Shown piece after piece: positions 37,596 to 45,921 of a DNA stretch of 59,083 bases (position 1 is the first letter of the stretch; each line of letters opens with the position of its first letter). The stretch covers positions 1 through 59,083 of the forward strand of contig SCPZ01000131.1 in assembly GCA_004299305.1 (NCBI GenBank). Direction: 5' to 3'. A program made the position numbers and the translations under genes. A model generated the notes under the pieces. It was given only the letters and a program-made list of their open reading frames with translations. It had not been told where the DNA came from and did no database searches. Origin of the DNA: Methylobacter sp. GTDB lineage: Bacteria > Pseudomonadota > Gammaproteobacteria > Methylococcales > Methylomonadaceae.

Positions 37596-39128
37596 TTAGA
37601 TGACGATAAAATCGGCATTCGTTAACCTGAGGTTTATACCGAGCAAGGCAACCTGCACGGCAGAGCCTAAACCGCTGCCGTCTGCATCATAAGAAAGATG
37701 ACCGTCGTTAGGGTTGTAAATCAGGAAGTCATTGCTATCAACAGCGGTAACGCCAGTTTTAAGCATATCGGCATCTAATATGCCGTTAAGGCCTAGTTTT
37801 TTAAACACACTGTTTTCAAGTTGAATGGTGTCATCTGTCGGTTTAAAGTCGGTAATTTTATCGATATTTATTTTGAGTGCGCTGTTAAAAATAAAAGTAT
37901 CTTTACCCGTACCGCCGGTTAAGTTGTCATTGCCCGCACCACCATTTAATAAATCGTCACCTAAACCGCCTTTTAATGTGTCGTTGTCACCGCCGCCGTG
38001 TAACCGGTCATTACCAGAATTACCATTTAACTTGTCATTACCATTATTACCATTTAATGTGTCGTCGCCAGCGTTGCCATTTAGTAAGTCACCAATAGCT
38101 GTGCCATTCAAAATAAGCCTTGGTACATTGAATACATCATTGGTGTCAATATTAGCGCCGCTGACTACGCCTGAAGTCAATTGACTGGCTACGGCACTGC
38201 TGTCTACGGCATCACTATACGAAGGCCCCCAAGTGACCACCGAACCATCGGTGCGCAAGGCGGCAAAGGCACTACTCGTCGAATAGACTTGGTTGACATC
38301 AATAGTGCCGTTAAGTTGGCTTGCTACGCTACGGCTGTCTCCACCATCATACCAATCCCCCCAAGTGACCAGTGAACCATCGGTGCGCAGGGCGGCAAAG
38401 GCGCTACCCGTCGAATAGATTTGGATGACATCAATGCTGCCGTCGAGTTGGCTTGCTACAGCACTGCTGTCTCCACCCCAATGATTATCTCCCCAAGTGG
38501 TCACCGAGCCATCGGTGCGTAGTGCAGCAAAGGCGCTATGTGTTGAATAGATTTGACTGACATCAATGAGTTGGTTTGCCACGGCACGACTATCTCCACC
38601 GCCATTATCAAAAGTACTATCCTCCCAAGTGACCACCGTGCCGTCGGTGCGCAGGGCGGCAAAGGCTCCGGCTGTCGAATAAATTTGGCTGACTTCAATC
38701 GTGCCGTTGAGTTGGCTTGCTACGGCTCTGCTATCTCCTCCCGCTCCTCCCCAAGTAATCACAGAGCCATCAATGCGTAGAGCGGCAAAGGCATTAACTG
38801 TCGAAGAGATTTGGCTAACATCAATGGTGCCGTCAAGTTGACTTGTTACGGTACTGCTGTCGATACCCCAATTATTATCGCCCCAAGTGACCACCGAACC
38901 ATCGGTGCGGAGGGCAGCAAAGGAACTCCATGTTGAATAGATTTGGCTGACATCAATGGTGCCGTTGAGTTGGTTTGCTACGGCTGTGCTGTCGCCACCA
39001 TATTTATTAAGCCCCCAAGTAACCACCGAACCATCGGCTTTAATCACAGCAAAAGCATACCTGTTGCGCCATTCTCCTAGTGTGTGGTCGGGGAATAATT
39101 TAATGTTATTTGTGCTGGTGACGGTCAT
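37596..39128 (-). CDS. secreted RCC1-like repeat and RTX protein
   Basis: A 510-residue protein with two repeat regions. The first 330 residues hold seven units of about 40 residues, each with AALRTDGSVVTWG or a close variant followed by GGDSxxVASQL and IDVxQIYST; these resemble RCC1/BNR-type propeller blades. From about residue 350 come roughly six RTX nonapeptides (GNAGDDTLN, GGLGDDLLN and others), which bind calcium, then a C-terminal block ending ALLGINLRLTNADFIVI, the kind of tail used for type I secretion. There is no Sec signal, in keeping with that route. No secretion genes are nearby. The start ATG at 39128 is preferred over a TTG four codons upstream. Function unknown; possibly an adhesin or surface layer protein. 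Confidence 0.8.
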   Translation of the reverse strand: MTVTSTNNIKLFPDHTLGEWRNRYAFAVIKADGSVVTWGLNKYGGDSTAVANQLNGTIDVSQIYSTWSSFAALRTDGSVVTWGDNNWGIDSSTVTSQLDGTIDVSQISSTVNAFAALRIDGSVITWGGAGGDSRAVASQLNGTIEVSQIYSTAGAFAALRTDGTVVTWEDSTFDNGGGDSRAVANQLIDVSQIYSTHSAFAALRTDGSVTTWGDNHWGGDSSAVASQLDGSIDVIQIYSTGSAFAALRTDGSLVTWGDWYDGGDSRSVASQLNGTIDVNQVYSTSSAFAALRTDGSVVTWGPSYSDAVDSSAVASQLTSGVVSGANIDTNDVFNVPRLILNGTAIGDLLNGNAGDDTLNGNNGNDKLNGNSGNDRLHGGGDNDTLKGGLGDDLLNGGAGNDNLTGGTGKDTFIFNSALKINIDKITDFKPTDDTIQLENSVFKKLGLNGILDADMLKTGVTAVDSNDFLIYNPNDGHLSYDADGSGLGSAVQVALLGINLRLTNADFIVI

Positions 39129-39140
39129 GATCGGTCTCAA

Positions 39141-39574
39141 ATTTGTATGAAATGGCTAGTGGTCAGTCAATATTAATATGTCGTGTAAAAATCGTTTAGC
39201 TCAGCATAAACCCGCTCATCCTTCGACAGGCTCAGGACGAACGGATTTACTTTTACCCGTCAAAATAGGATTGACTGAGTACTAGCCGCTCCTCAGTGTG
39301 TTATTGCTAGAGCCGCCAGCACAACGTTAAGCGACGGCGCATTGTGCCTCAAAAACGTGCTTATGTATTGACAGCTAAAGCTTACACATTGTAAGTCTAT
39401 ATTTACATGCGGCTCAAAATTGTGCGTAGGTAACTGAATTCGCGCGATAATACTTTTCGAAAATTTTCTCTATATTTGGCAAAAAACCTTTTTTAATGGT
39501 AATAGTCCATCCCTCCCACCTATGCCAGCCAATCGCAAAATTTTATCCTTCGCATTTTTTGAGAAGAATAAGCG
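39141..39574. other. intergenic region with inverted-repeat element
   Basis: No gene seen. Contains the 134-bp element 39154-39287. The remainder up to the transposase remnant (39288-39574) is AT-rich with no recognised feature; the left end of the IS66-type element should lie here but I cannot identify its terminal repeat. Confidence 0.5.
39154..39287. mobile_element. 134-bp MITE-like element with CCTTCGAC core
   Basis: Terminal inverted repeats GGCTAGTGGTCAGTCAAT (39154-39171) and ATTGACTGAGTACTAGCC (39270-39287) match at 16 of 18 positions. The middle carries the CCTTCGACAGGCTCAGGACG repeat (39219-39245), linking this repeat family to a mobile element. Confidence 0.6.
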
Positions 39575-39862
39575 ATGGCATTATCAACCCATTGGGTCAA
39601 TCATATTGAGGCGTGGCAGCATAGCGGCTTAAGACAATCCGTGCATTGTCGGGAACAAAATCTCAATTACAACACTTTTTCAGCTCGACTAAGTGATTAC
39701 CGAAAAGCACAAACACAGGCACTGCCGACCTTAATTCCGGTTCAAGTCGAGGTATCGGCTGCCGAGTCTATCGTGTTGAAGCACGCCAAAGGCCATCATG
39801 TTGATCTGCCGGTATCGATTTCTGCAGTTTGGCTCGCGGAGTTATTACGATGTCTGGATTGA
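39575..39862 (+). CDS. tnpA: IS66 family accessory protein TnpA
   Basis: A 95-residue protein of the first open frame of IS66-type elements: an N-terminal helix-turn-helix-like stretch (WQHSGLRQSVHCREQNLNYNTFSARLSDYRKA) given here by its features rather than in full, and a C-terminal VDLPVSISAVWLAELLRCL. It is intact, with GAGAAG upstream of the ATG. Its stop overlaps the start of a truncated tnpB. Since tnpB and tnpC are broken it is probably functionless. Confidence 0.75.
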   Translation: MALSTHWVNHIEAWQHSGLRQSVHCREQNLNYNTFSARLSDYRKAQTQALPTLIPVQVEVSAAESIVLKHAKGHHVDLPVSISAVWLAELLRCLD

Positions 39863-39990
39863 TCGGTAGCCCCGTCCAAATTTGGTTGGCGATAGAGCCG
39901 GTAGATATGCGCCGGGGTATCGATGGTTTGTCGGCTATCGTACAACAGGCGTTGGGACATTCGCCGTGCGCGGGCTCCGCTATCGTTTAG
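39850..39990 (+). pseudogene. tnpB: IS66 TnpB remnant, truncated
   Basis: The first 46 codons of an IS66 TnpB protein: SPVQIWLAIEPVDMRRGIDG at residues 7-26, then a premature TAG at 39988. Normal TnpB has about 115 residues. The rest has been lost by a deletion that joins it to a piece of tnpC. Confidence 0.75.
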
Positions 39991-40469
39991 ACCTTAATCC
40001 CGCCGCCAAAAACCAAGTGGCGGAGATGATTCAAGCGCTACTTGACCGGACAGAACGCGACGCCAAAACCATTCAACTCAAAGACTTCAAAATCGAAGCG
40101 CTGACCCATGAACTCGCCGAACGCAGTATTTACAAAGGCTGGTTGATTTTGCAGACAAAACCGGGCTTGATCATTCGGTTAGTGTATTACCCGCCTTATC
40201 ATAGCAAATACAATGCGATCGCGCGTTTTTGGGCAGGGCTGGAGAAATCTTGGAATGGCTATTTGCTGGATGCTCAAGAAACGGTTTTGCAACGTGCGGG
40301 CAATTTTATCTGGAAAGGGACGCGGGCAACGGTAACGATGATAGCGGGTGCCTATGAAAAGGGAGTTAAATTAGCCGCCGACCAGGTGCGCCAACTTGAG
40401 GCAAGATTGCAACGTTCAACGGCCTTGAAATGGTGGGATATTACCATCTCGCAAAAAAAGGTATTTTGA
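39991..40469 (+). pseudogene. chimeric transposase remnant: IS66 TnpC start joined to ISAzo13-type end
   Basis: Read in the frame that stops at 40469. The first part, AEMIQALLDRTERDAKTI and IEALTHELA, is the N-terminal coiled region of an IS66 TnpC transposase. After ELAER it switches to the C-terminal third of an ISAzo13-type DDE transposase: YYPPYHSKYNAIARFWAG (catalytic Glu changed; usual wording SKYNPIER), then ETVLQRAGNFIWKG and AYEKGVKLAADQV. Two transposon families are thus joined by deletion. The longer open frame from 39882 starts in the wrong frame of tnpB and is not a real gene. Confidence 0.7.
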
Positions 40470-40828
40470 AAAAGGCATTATCCTTAAGCGCGTTGCCGAG
40501 CAGGTTGATGTTAATTTTGAAGAGGTAAACAGTGGGCCGAGAGCTGCAAGGAATAAGGCAGTGCGGGTGGCGGGACGAAATTCTGTCACCCTGATTTCAG
40601 ATTGAGTGATGGACGGGGTGATATTATGAACAGAATTACGACAACATTTCTGGTTTTATGAGGGCTAATGGCAGTGTTGTCAGTTGATGCTGAGTAAATA
40701 GATATTTTTGCCGCAATGCGGGATCGGTTGAGTTTAACCGGCTAATCAGAGTGATATTGGCATTAGTTAGTAACAGCGAGCTTTTGTATGGTGATCGGCA
40801 GGTGGTGCTGGTGTTTTGTTTCAGACAT
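40470..40828. other. intergenic region, nothing recognised
   Basis: No gene recognised. It may hold further decayed transposon DNA. A 48-codon open reading stretch ending at about 40606 has no recognisable family. Confidence 0.4.
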
Positions 40829-40866
40829 AAAAAAACCGATTGTCTTTAAAAAACAATCGGTTTTCT
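40829..40866 (-). terminator. terminator of tRNA-Ser
   Basis: On the minus strand: AAAACCGATTGT, loop, ACAATCGGTTTTTTT. Stem of 12 bp with a T run, 9 bases after the tRNA 3' end. Confidence 0.85.
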
Positions 40867-40874
40867 CTGTTATA

Positions 40875-40964
40875 TGGCGGAGAAGCAGGGATTCGAACCC
40901 TGGGAGGGGATCAACCCTCAACGGTTTTCAAGACCGCCGCTTTCGGCCGCTCAGCCACCTCTCC
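40875..40964 (-). tRNA. tRNA-Ser (anticodon TGA)
   Basis: A 90-base class II tRNA on the minus strand. The acceptor stem GGAGAGG pairs with CTTCTCC; the anticodon loop CTTGAAA gives TGA (bases 40928-40930), reading UCA codons; the T arm has GGTTCGAATCC; a long variable arm is typical of serine tRNA. The 3' CCA is encoded. Followed by a strong terminator. Confidence 0.96.
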
Positions 40965-41150
40965 TAACCCGACCTATTATATCGAATGTTATATTTATTG
41001 CAATATTAATTCTTTGCAAATGTCGCAAAAATTTTCATAAAAATATTGTGAAGAGCAGTGCGGACGACATAAATACAGAATGAGCAGTGCCAAAAACAGG
41101 CGTTTTTAATATAGGCAAATCATAGCTGTGTGACGAGGAAACGAGAAGTT

Positions 41151-41651
41151 TTAGGGTTTACGGTAATTAATATCGACGACTCTATACCGAGTCTCTTGAA
41201 ATTCATTCTTGATGGCGACTTCATCATCAAAAGTTTTTTTAAGCAGAGCACTGGCGAGAGGCGAATCAAGACTGATGTATTGTTTTTTAGGATCAAGTTC
41301 ATCAGCCCCGACTATGCGGTAGGTCATTTCATCGCCTGCTTCATTTTCCAAGGTCACCCAGGCGCTAAAAAAAATCCTGTCCTGATCGTCAGGCGGTTGG
41401 GATACGATATTAAGGCCGGGCAGTCGTTTTTGTAGATAATGGATGCGGCGGTCTATACCGCGTAATTCTTTTTTACGGTAGATGTACTCGGCATTTTCCG
41501 AGCGATCGCCTTCCGCTGCCGCAGCGGATAAAGCCTGGGTAACCTCTTTGCGTTTTGTCCATAGATCTCTTAATTCAGTTTCCAGCGTTTGGTAGCCTTC
41601 CTGCGTGATGTAAGGGGATGATTTGGGGCTTGGCGGTCTCCAGCGCGACAT
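41151..41651 (-). CDS. greB: transcription elongation factor GreB
   Basis: A 166-residue protein that rescues backtracked RNA polymerase by stimulating transcript cleavage. The N-terminal coiled coil carries YITQEGYQTLETELRDLW and the acidic-tip region AAAEGDRSENAEYIYRKKELR; the C-terminal FKBP-like domain follows with DSPLASALL. EGDRSENAEY with RKKELR is the GreB form. Divergent from the SlyD-type gene. Confidence 0.95.
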   Translation of the reverse strand: MSRWRPPSPKSSPYITQEGYQTLETELRDLWTKRKEVTQALSAAAAEGDRSENAEYIYRKKELRGIDRRIHYLQKRLPGLNIVSQPPDDQDRIFFSAWVTLENEAGDEMTYRIVGADELDPKKQYISLDSPLASALLKKTFDDEVAIKNEFQETRYRVVDINYRKP

Positions 41652-41755
41652 GATTGATTTCCTGTAGATGCATGAGGGGGTGAAATATTTTTTCAGACAA
41701 AAGGGCTATAACTCTTTATCATAGTCGCCTTTTAAATTATGAAAAAGGTTTTATC

Positions 41756-42235
41756 ATGCAAGTAGCTGACAATATGGCTGTCTCAATTCACTATACTTTG
41801 ACTAACGATGACGGTGAAGTACTGGATAGTTCAATAGGTGATGAGCCATTGGTTTATCTGCACGGGACGGGAAATATCATTCCCGGTTTGGAAGATGCAT
41901 TGCACGGCAAAGCCGTTGGTGACAAATTTAATGTGCGCGTTCCGGCTAAAGATGCCTATGGCGAACAAAATGACGAGATGATTCAGGTGATCCCTCGGGC
42001 AATGTTCGAAGGTATAGACGAAGTTGAAGTCGGTATGCAATTTCATGCCGATGTCAGCTCCGGTTCCGGTGAGGTTACTATTGTTAAGATTGATGGCGAT
42101 GATATTACCATTGACGGTAATCATCCGCTGGCAGGAATGGCCTTAACGTTTGATGTGGAAGTTGTCGATGCTAGACCGGCGACTAAAGAGGAAGCCGAGC
42201 ATGGGCATATTCACGGCGCCGGTTGCCATCATTAA
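41756..42235 (+). CDS. FKBP-type peptidyl-prolyl isomerase, SlyD-like
   Basis: A 159-residue peptidyl-prolyl cis-trans isomerase and chaperone. It begins MQVADNMAVSIHYTLTNDDGEVLDSS, has the LVYLHGTGNIIPGLEDAL catalytic stretch, an IF (insert-in-flap) chaperone region, and NHPLAGMALTFDVEV. Like SlyD it ends in a His-rich tail (HGHIHGAGCHH), much shorter than in E. coli, which may still bind nickel or other metals. AAGG precedes the ATG. An alternative name is fkpB-like, but the His tail favours SlyD. Confidence 0.9.
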   Translation: MQVADNMAVSIHYTLTNDDGEVLDSSIGDEPLVYLHGTGNIIPGLEDALHGKAVGDKFNVRVPAKDAYGEQNDEMIQVIPRAMFEGIDEVEVGMQFHADVSSGSGEVTIVKIDGDDITIDGNHPLAGMALTFDVEVVDARPATKEEAEHGHIHGAGCHH

Positions 42236-42278
42236 GGCCGTAGCCTAATCCACAAGATTTAATTGTAGGCGGGAATAA

Positions 42279-42306
42279 GCCGGTTCGAGCGATAGCAAGA
42301 ACCGGC
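42279..42306. terminator. possible bidirectional terminator hairpin
   Basis: GCCGGTTC (42279-42286) and GAACCGGC (42299-42306) with a 12-base loop, between two convergent genes. No T run follows, so this is tentative. Confidence 0.35.
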
Positions 42307-42329
42307 GATTCAGACAAGCGCCTATTTTC

Positions 42330-43058
42330 CTAACCTACAAAAGCCTTAAGCAATTCAGCGGTGTTCGCCATGCCTTTATGGAGATGTCGCTCAATTTCTT
42401 CCATAGTTATTTCCCCTTCCGATTTTCCTGCGGCCCAATTGGCGACTACGCTAATCGCGGCATAATCCAGCTCAAGTTCTTTAGCCAGCGCGGCTTCCGG
42501 CATACCGGTCATGCCGACCAAGTCGCAGCCGTCTCTTTCCATGCGCTGAATTTCCGCAGCGGTTTCAAGGCGAGGGCCTTGGGTGCAACCATAAGTGCCC
42601 AGCGGGCTGATTTTTATGTTGGCCGTAGCTGCGGCGCTGATTAAGCGGGAGCGCAGTTTTTGATTGTAGGGATAGGTAAAGTCGATATGGCTGACGGCCT
42701 CATCTTCAAAAAAAGTATGCATCCGACCATAGCTGTAATCGATAATCTGGTCAGGAATGGCGATATGCGCAGGGACCATTTCGCTGGTGATGCCGCCTAC
42801 TGCGGCGACGGCGATGATTTGTTCAACGCCGAGTTGTTTAAGCCCCCAGATATTAGCCCGGTAATTTATTTTGTGTGGGGCTAAGCGATGCGGATTGCCG
42901 TGCCGGGCCAGAAAAATAATTCGGCTGCCGTTCAGCTCGCCGGTAACAAATTCGGCGGAAGGCGAACCGTAAGGCGTAGTCAATTGTTCGCGCTGGATGA
43001 TGTTTAAGCCGCTCAGGTGAGTCAGGCCGGTGCCGCCGATGATGGCAAGTGTAGTCAT
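42330..43058 (-). CDS. S-methyl-5'-thioinosine phosphorylase (MTAP-type)
   Basis: A 242-residue purine nucleoside phosphorylase of the MTAP family. It begins TLAIIGGTGLTHLSGL with the phosphate-binding GGTG; RHGNPHRLAPHKINYRANIW, a family signature; and GMTGMPEAALAKELELDYAA near the C-terminus. In Pseudomonas the corresponding gene lies beside nagZ and its product prefers methylthioinosine; the same nagZ neighbourhood here supports that specificity. It starts 5 bases after the hpt stop and is the last gene of nagZ-hpt-phosphorylase. Confidence 0.88.
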   Translation of the reverse strand: MTTLAIIGGTGLTHLSGLNIIQREQLTTPYGSPSAEFVTGELNGSRIIFLARHGNPHRLAPHKINYRANIWGLKQLGVEQIIAVAAVGGITSEMVPAHIAIPDQIIDYSYGRMHTFFEDEAVSHIDFTYPYNQKLRSRLISAAATANIKISPLGTYGCTQGPRLETAAEIQRMERDGCDLVGMTGMPEAALAKELELDYAAISVVANWAAGKSEGEITMEEIERHLHKGMANTAELLKAFVG

Positions 43059-43063
43059 GATGA

Positions 43064-43603
43064 TTATTCCTTACAGGCGTAAATGCCCGGTGCGTTGCGT
43101 AAATAGCCTTTGTAGTCCATGCCGTAGCCGAACAAATAACGGTTTTCAACGTTAAGACCGATAAAATCGGCGCTTAACGGTTTTTTATGGCCGAGGATTT
43201 TATCCACCAGCACGGCGCTGTAAACGGCCGCCGCGCCTTGTTCCCGGCAATATTCATAGAGTGTTTCAAGGGTGATGCCTTCATCGAGAATGTCATCGAC
43301 GATCAGTACCGTCCGGCCTTTAATCGGCGTCTCCGGTTTAACCAGCCACTTGATATTGCCGCCTGAGGTTTGGTTTTGATAACGGCTGGCATGGATAGAG
43401 TCGATGGTTAACGGGATGGTTAACCGGGGCAGTAATTTACCGAAGGTGACAATGCCGCCGTTTATAACGCAGAGTAATAGCGGATTGCTATCGGCAAGCG
43501 CGATGTTAATTTGCTGAGCCATCTTCTCGATGGCAGCTTCAACTTCCTGTTCGCTGTGCAGCAAATCGGCAGTTGCCTGGACGTGTTTGATTTCTTCAAG
43601 CAT
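43064..43603 (-). CDS. hpt: hypoxanthine-guanine phosphoribosyltransferase
   Basis: A 179-residue purine salvage enzyme that joins hypoxanthine or guanine to PRPP. The PRPP-binding motif VLIVDDILDEG lies near residue 100; LLCVINGGIVTFGKLL is the second nucleotide-binding stretch; YLFGYGMDYKGYLRN is the C-terminal family end. Its start overlaps the nagZ stop by 8 bases. Shares a transcript with the thioinosine phosphorylase, which would feed hypoxanthine to it. Confidence 0.93.
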   Translation of the reverse strand: MLEEIKHVQATADLLHSEQEVEAAIEKMAQQINIALADSNPLLLCVINGGIVTFGKLLPRLTIPLTIDSIHASRYQNQTSGGNIKWLVKPETPIKGRTVLIVDDILDEGITLETLYEYCREQGAAAVYSAVLVDKILGHKKPLSADFIGLNVENRYLFGYGMDYKGYLRNAPGIYACKE

Positions 43604-44612
43604 GGTTATAGGTAGGGTTGATAAGGGTTGATAATTGCAGCCATTTTTCGGTGCGCATCAGCTGCTCGCGGTTCATCTGCGGCTTGCCTTGCATCCTGTT
43701 CAGGCGTTGCTCCCTGACCGGATCCTGAGTGATCGGCATGGCATCAAGCACCTGTTCTGCGGCGGCCGGGTTATTGCAGACCAGAATCATATCGCATCCG
43801 GCAAGTTGTGCAAGGCGGGCGCGTTCCGGGAAGTCGCCGACCGATGCCGCGCCTTCCATACTCAAGTCGTCGCTGAACACCGTGCCGTTAAAGTTTAATT
43901 CCTTGCGCAACACCTGTTGTATCCAAAACGGCGAAAATCCGGCTGGATTCGGATCGACTTTTGGATAGACCACATGCGCAGGCATAATGCCTTCCAGGCC
44001 TTCCACTATCAGTTGTTTAAAAGGAAGCAGGTCTTTTGCCCTGATGTCGTCCAAGTCCCTTTCGTCTACTGGCAAGGTCAGGTGCGAATCCAAAGCCACC
44101 GCGCCGTGGCCGGGAAAATGCTTGCCGGTTGCGGCCATGCCCGCTGCATTCATGCCTTTCCTGAATGCACTTGCAAGTTGTGTTGCAAGCGTTGGGTCGG
44201 TTGAAAACGAACGATTGCCGATGATTTCGCTAACGCCGCAATCAATATCCAAGACCGGCGCAAAGCTGAAATCGACGCCGACAGCCAGTAATTCGGCGGC
44301 CATTAACCAGCCTGCCGATTGCGCCAGTTCCGGCGCTCCGGCATAGTCGGCCGCAGGCGGCAAGCGGGTGAAGCCCTGTTGAAAGCGTTGCACCCTGCCG
44401 CCTTCCTGGTCGACGGCAATCAGTAGGTTGCCGTTACGCGCTGCGCGAATGCTGTTAATCAGCTCGGTAACTTGCTCGGGATTTTGATAGTTGCGCGAAA
44501 AAAGAATCACCGCCCCGGTGTTGGGATGATTTATTTTTTCTGTTTCGTCTTGGGTCAGGGTTAAGTCCTTAACATCCAGCATTATCGGGCCGATCGGGAG
44601 TCTACTTGTCAT
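43596..44612 (-). CDS. nagZ: beta-N-acetylhexosaminidase NagZ
   Basis: A 338-residue glycoside hydrolase family 3 enzyme of peptidoglycan recycling that removes GlcNAc from anhydro-muropeptides in the cytosol. Motifs: GPIMLDVKDLTLT, VDQEGGRVQRF, KHFPGHG with the catalytic His loop, and the nucleophile Asp in FSDDLSMEGA. First gene of nagZ-hpt-phosphorylase; divergent from the fliL-like gene. Confidence 0.95.
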   Translation of the reverse strand: MTSRLPIGPIMLDVKDLTLTQDETEKINHPNTGAVILFSRNYQNPEQVTELINSIRAARNGNLLIAVDQEGGRVQRFQQGFTRLPPAADYAGAPELAQSAGWLMAAELLAVGVDFSFAPVLDIDCGVSEIIGNRSFSTDPTLATQLASAFRKGMNAAGMAATGKHFPGHGAVALDSHLTLPVDERDLDDIRAKDLLPFKQLIVEGLEGIMPAHVVYPKVDPNPAGFSPFWIQQVLRKELNFNGTVFSDDLSMEGAASVGDFPERARLAQLAGCDMILVCNNPAAAEQVLDAMPITQDPVREQRLNRMQGKPQMNREQLMRTEKWLQLSTLINPTYNHA

Positions 44613-44686
44613 GAGTTGGTTTCGTTTTAAAATTGATAGGTTAGCCTTATACTAGACCATTATTTTCTAGTTACACGGGGTCTGTT

Positions 44687-45121
44687 ATGCGTTTATTGAT
44701 TGTGGTATTAACTCTTCTGTTCATGTCTGTTGCCGTTGCGGAGGAGGGAGGGGAAAAGGAATCAGAAGCAGAAGCCGGGGTAAAATATATAGAGATGACT
44801 CCTAAGTTTACCGTTAATTTGGCGGAACCAAAAAAGTTTTTGCTGATAGATGTGCAATTACTGGTTGAGGGGGCTGAAGCCATTGCGGCGGTAAAAAAAC
44901 ACATGCCTGCATTAAGGCACGAATTAATCATGTTATACAGCGGCAGACCGTCTGCTGAATTACAGACCATGGAACAGCGCGAGGCCTTGCGGCAAGAAAC
45001 GACTAAGGTTATTCGTGAGACGTTGGAAAAAATGGAAGAGGGTAGCGGACATCGCAAAAGCAAGGGGCATTCCGAAGAAGGATTTCAAGAAGCCTTCTTT
45101 ACTGAATTTTTGGTGGATTGA
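44687..45121 (+). CDS. FliL-like protein
   Basis: A 144-residue secreted or membrane-anchored protein. It has an N-terminal hydrophobic stretch (residues 3-18), then the FliL-type core KYIEMTPKFTVNLAEPKKFLLIDVQLLV and RHELIMLYSGRPSAELQTMEQREALRQ, and ends QEAFFTEFLVD. FliL helps the flagellar stator. No other flagellar gene is nearby, so this may be a stray paralogue, as seen in many gammaproteobacteria. Confidence 0.82.
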   Translation: MRLLIVVLTLLFMSVAVAEEGGEKESEAEAGVKYIEMTPKFTVNLAEPKKFLLIDVQLLVEGAEAIAAVKKHMPALRHELIMLYSGRPSAELQTMEQREALRQETTKVIRETLEKMEEGSGHRKSKGHSEEGFQEAFFTEFLVD

Positions 45122-45129
45122 TTTTTTTG

Positions 45130-45167
45130 AGGTTCAAGGTCAAAATATACGCCTTGAACCTTGAACC
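45130..45167. repeat. AAGGTTC heptamer inverted repeat
   Basis: GAGGTTCAAGG (45130-45140) and CCTTGAACCTTGAACCTC form an inverted pair between the convergent fliL-like and HIT genes. Same heptamer family as the array before murA; here it may serve as a two-way terminator. Confidence 0.55.
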
Positions 45168-45172
45168 TCCGT

Positions 45173-45580
45173 TCACATCCCCAACTGATTTTTAATGCGG
45201 ACCAAGTTGTCTGTGATTTGCTGTTCTGTGTAGGGCAGGGCGGTAAACTTCCCCCAGACCGGCGCAGGCCAGGCTCTATCGGATTGGTAGCGGACGATAT
45301 GGTGGATATGCAGTTGCGAAACCAGATTGCCAATTGCTGCAATATTCATTTTATCCGCCTTGTAAAGCACTGCCAGATTTTCGGCAAGATAGCTCGATTC
45401 CTCGGTCAGCAATGCACGCTCCGCTTTACTCAGTTGATAAATTTCCTGCAAGTCCGCCCGTTCCGGCACCAGAATAAACCAGGGATACTGGCTGTCATTC
45501 ATCATTAATAACCGGCATAACTCAAAGCGGCCAATGGCTATGCAATCCTGCGCTAAACGTGGGTGTAGCTGAAAACTCAT
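45173..45580 (-). CDS. HIT family hydrolase
   Basis: A 135-residue histidine-triad protein. The triad is QLHIHHIV (about residues 92-99) and is followed by RYQSDRAWPAPVWG, a wording shared by a subfamily of HIT proteins of unknown substrate. An N-terminal CRLLMMNDSQYPWFILVPE and DLQEIYQL stretch complete the fold. HIT proteins hydrolyse nucleotide-linked bonds, for example in Ap4A. Cytosolic. Convergent with the FliL-like gene. Confidence 0.87.
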   Translation of the reverse strand: MSFQLHPRLAQDCIAIGRFELCRLLMMNDSQYPWFILVPERADLQEIYQLSKAERALLTEESSYLAENLAVLYKADKMNIAAIGNLVSQLHIHHIVRYQSDRAWPAPVWGKFTALPYTEQQITDNLVRIKNQLGM

Positions 45581-45921
45581 GAGACTGTTTATCCTGGAAA
45601 ACTAAAAATAATGATTGAACAGGACGGTCAAATTATCATCTGACCGGAGTTGCTTATGGTATAGGGGTTCCGTATCGCTTGCCAGTTTTGTATCGGTTGG
45701 AATAATCTGCGATACCGGTTACACAAGATCGGATCATACCGACAGTTGCACGTTGTTGTCTCAATCAGCCCCATTGTGTACCATGTAAGCCCATTAAAAA
45801 TGATACATCATGACGTGTGTTAAAAACACGTTACCGTTTATTTAAAAAATATAAATCAATTGCTTACTTAATATAACGCTCGTCATCCCGACTGGATATA
45901 ACAATAATAGGAGGATAGTTT
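45581..45921. other. intergenic region upstream of the 353-aa membrane protein
   Basis: No gene seen. There is an inverted repeat, ACGTGT / ACACGT around GTTAAAA, near 45813-45831. A strong AGGAGG (45909-45914) precedes the next gene. The rest is AT-rich; promoters are likely but not placed. Confidence 0.45.

Noticed and set aside
39882-40469. Single 195-residue transposase gene
   Set aside because: Its first third reads tnpB in the wrong frame, and the rest joins pieces of two transposase families.
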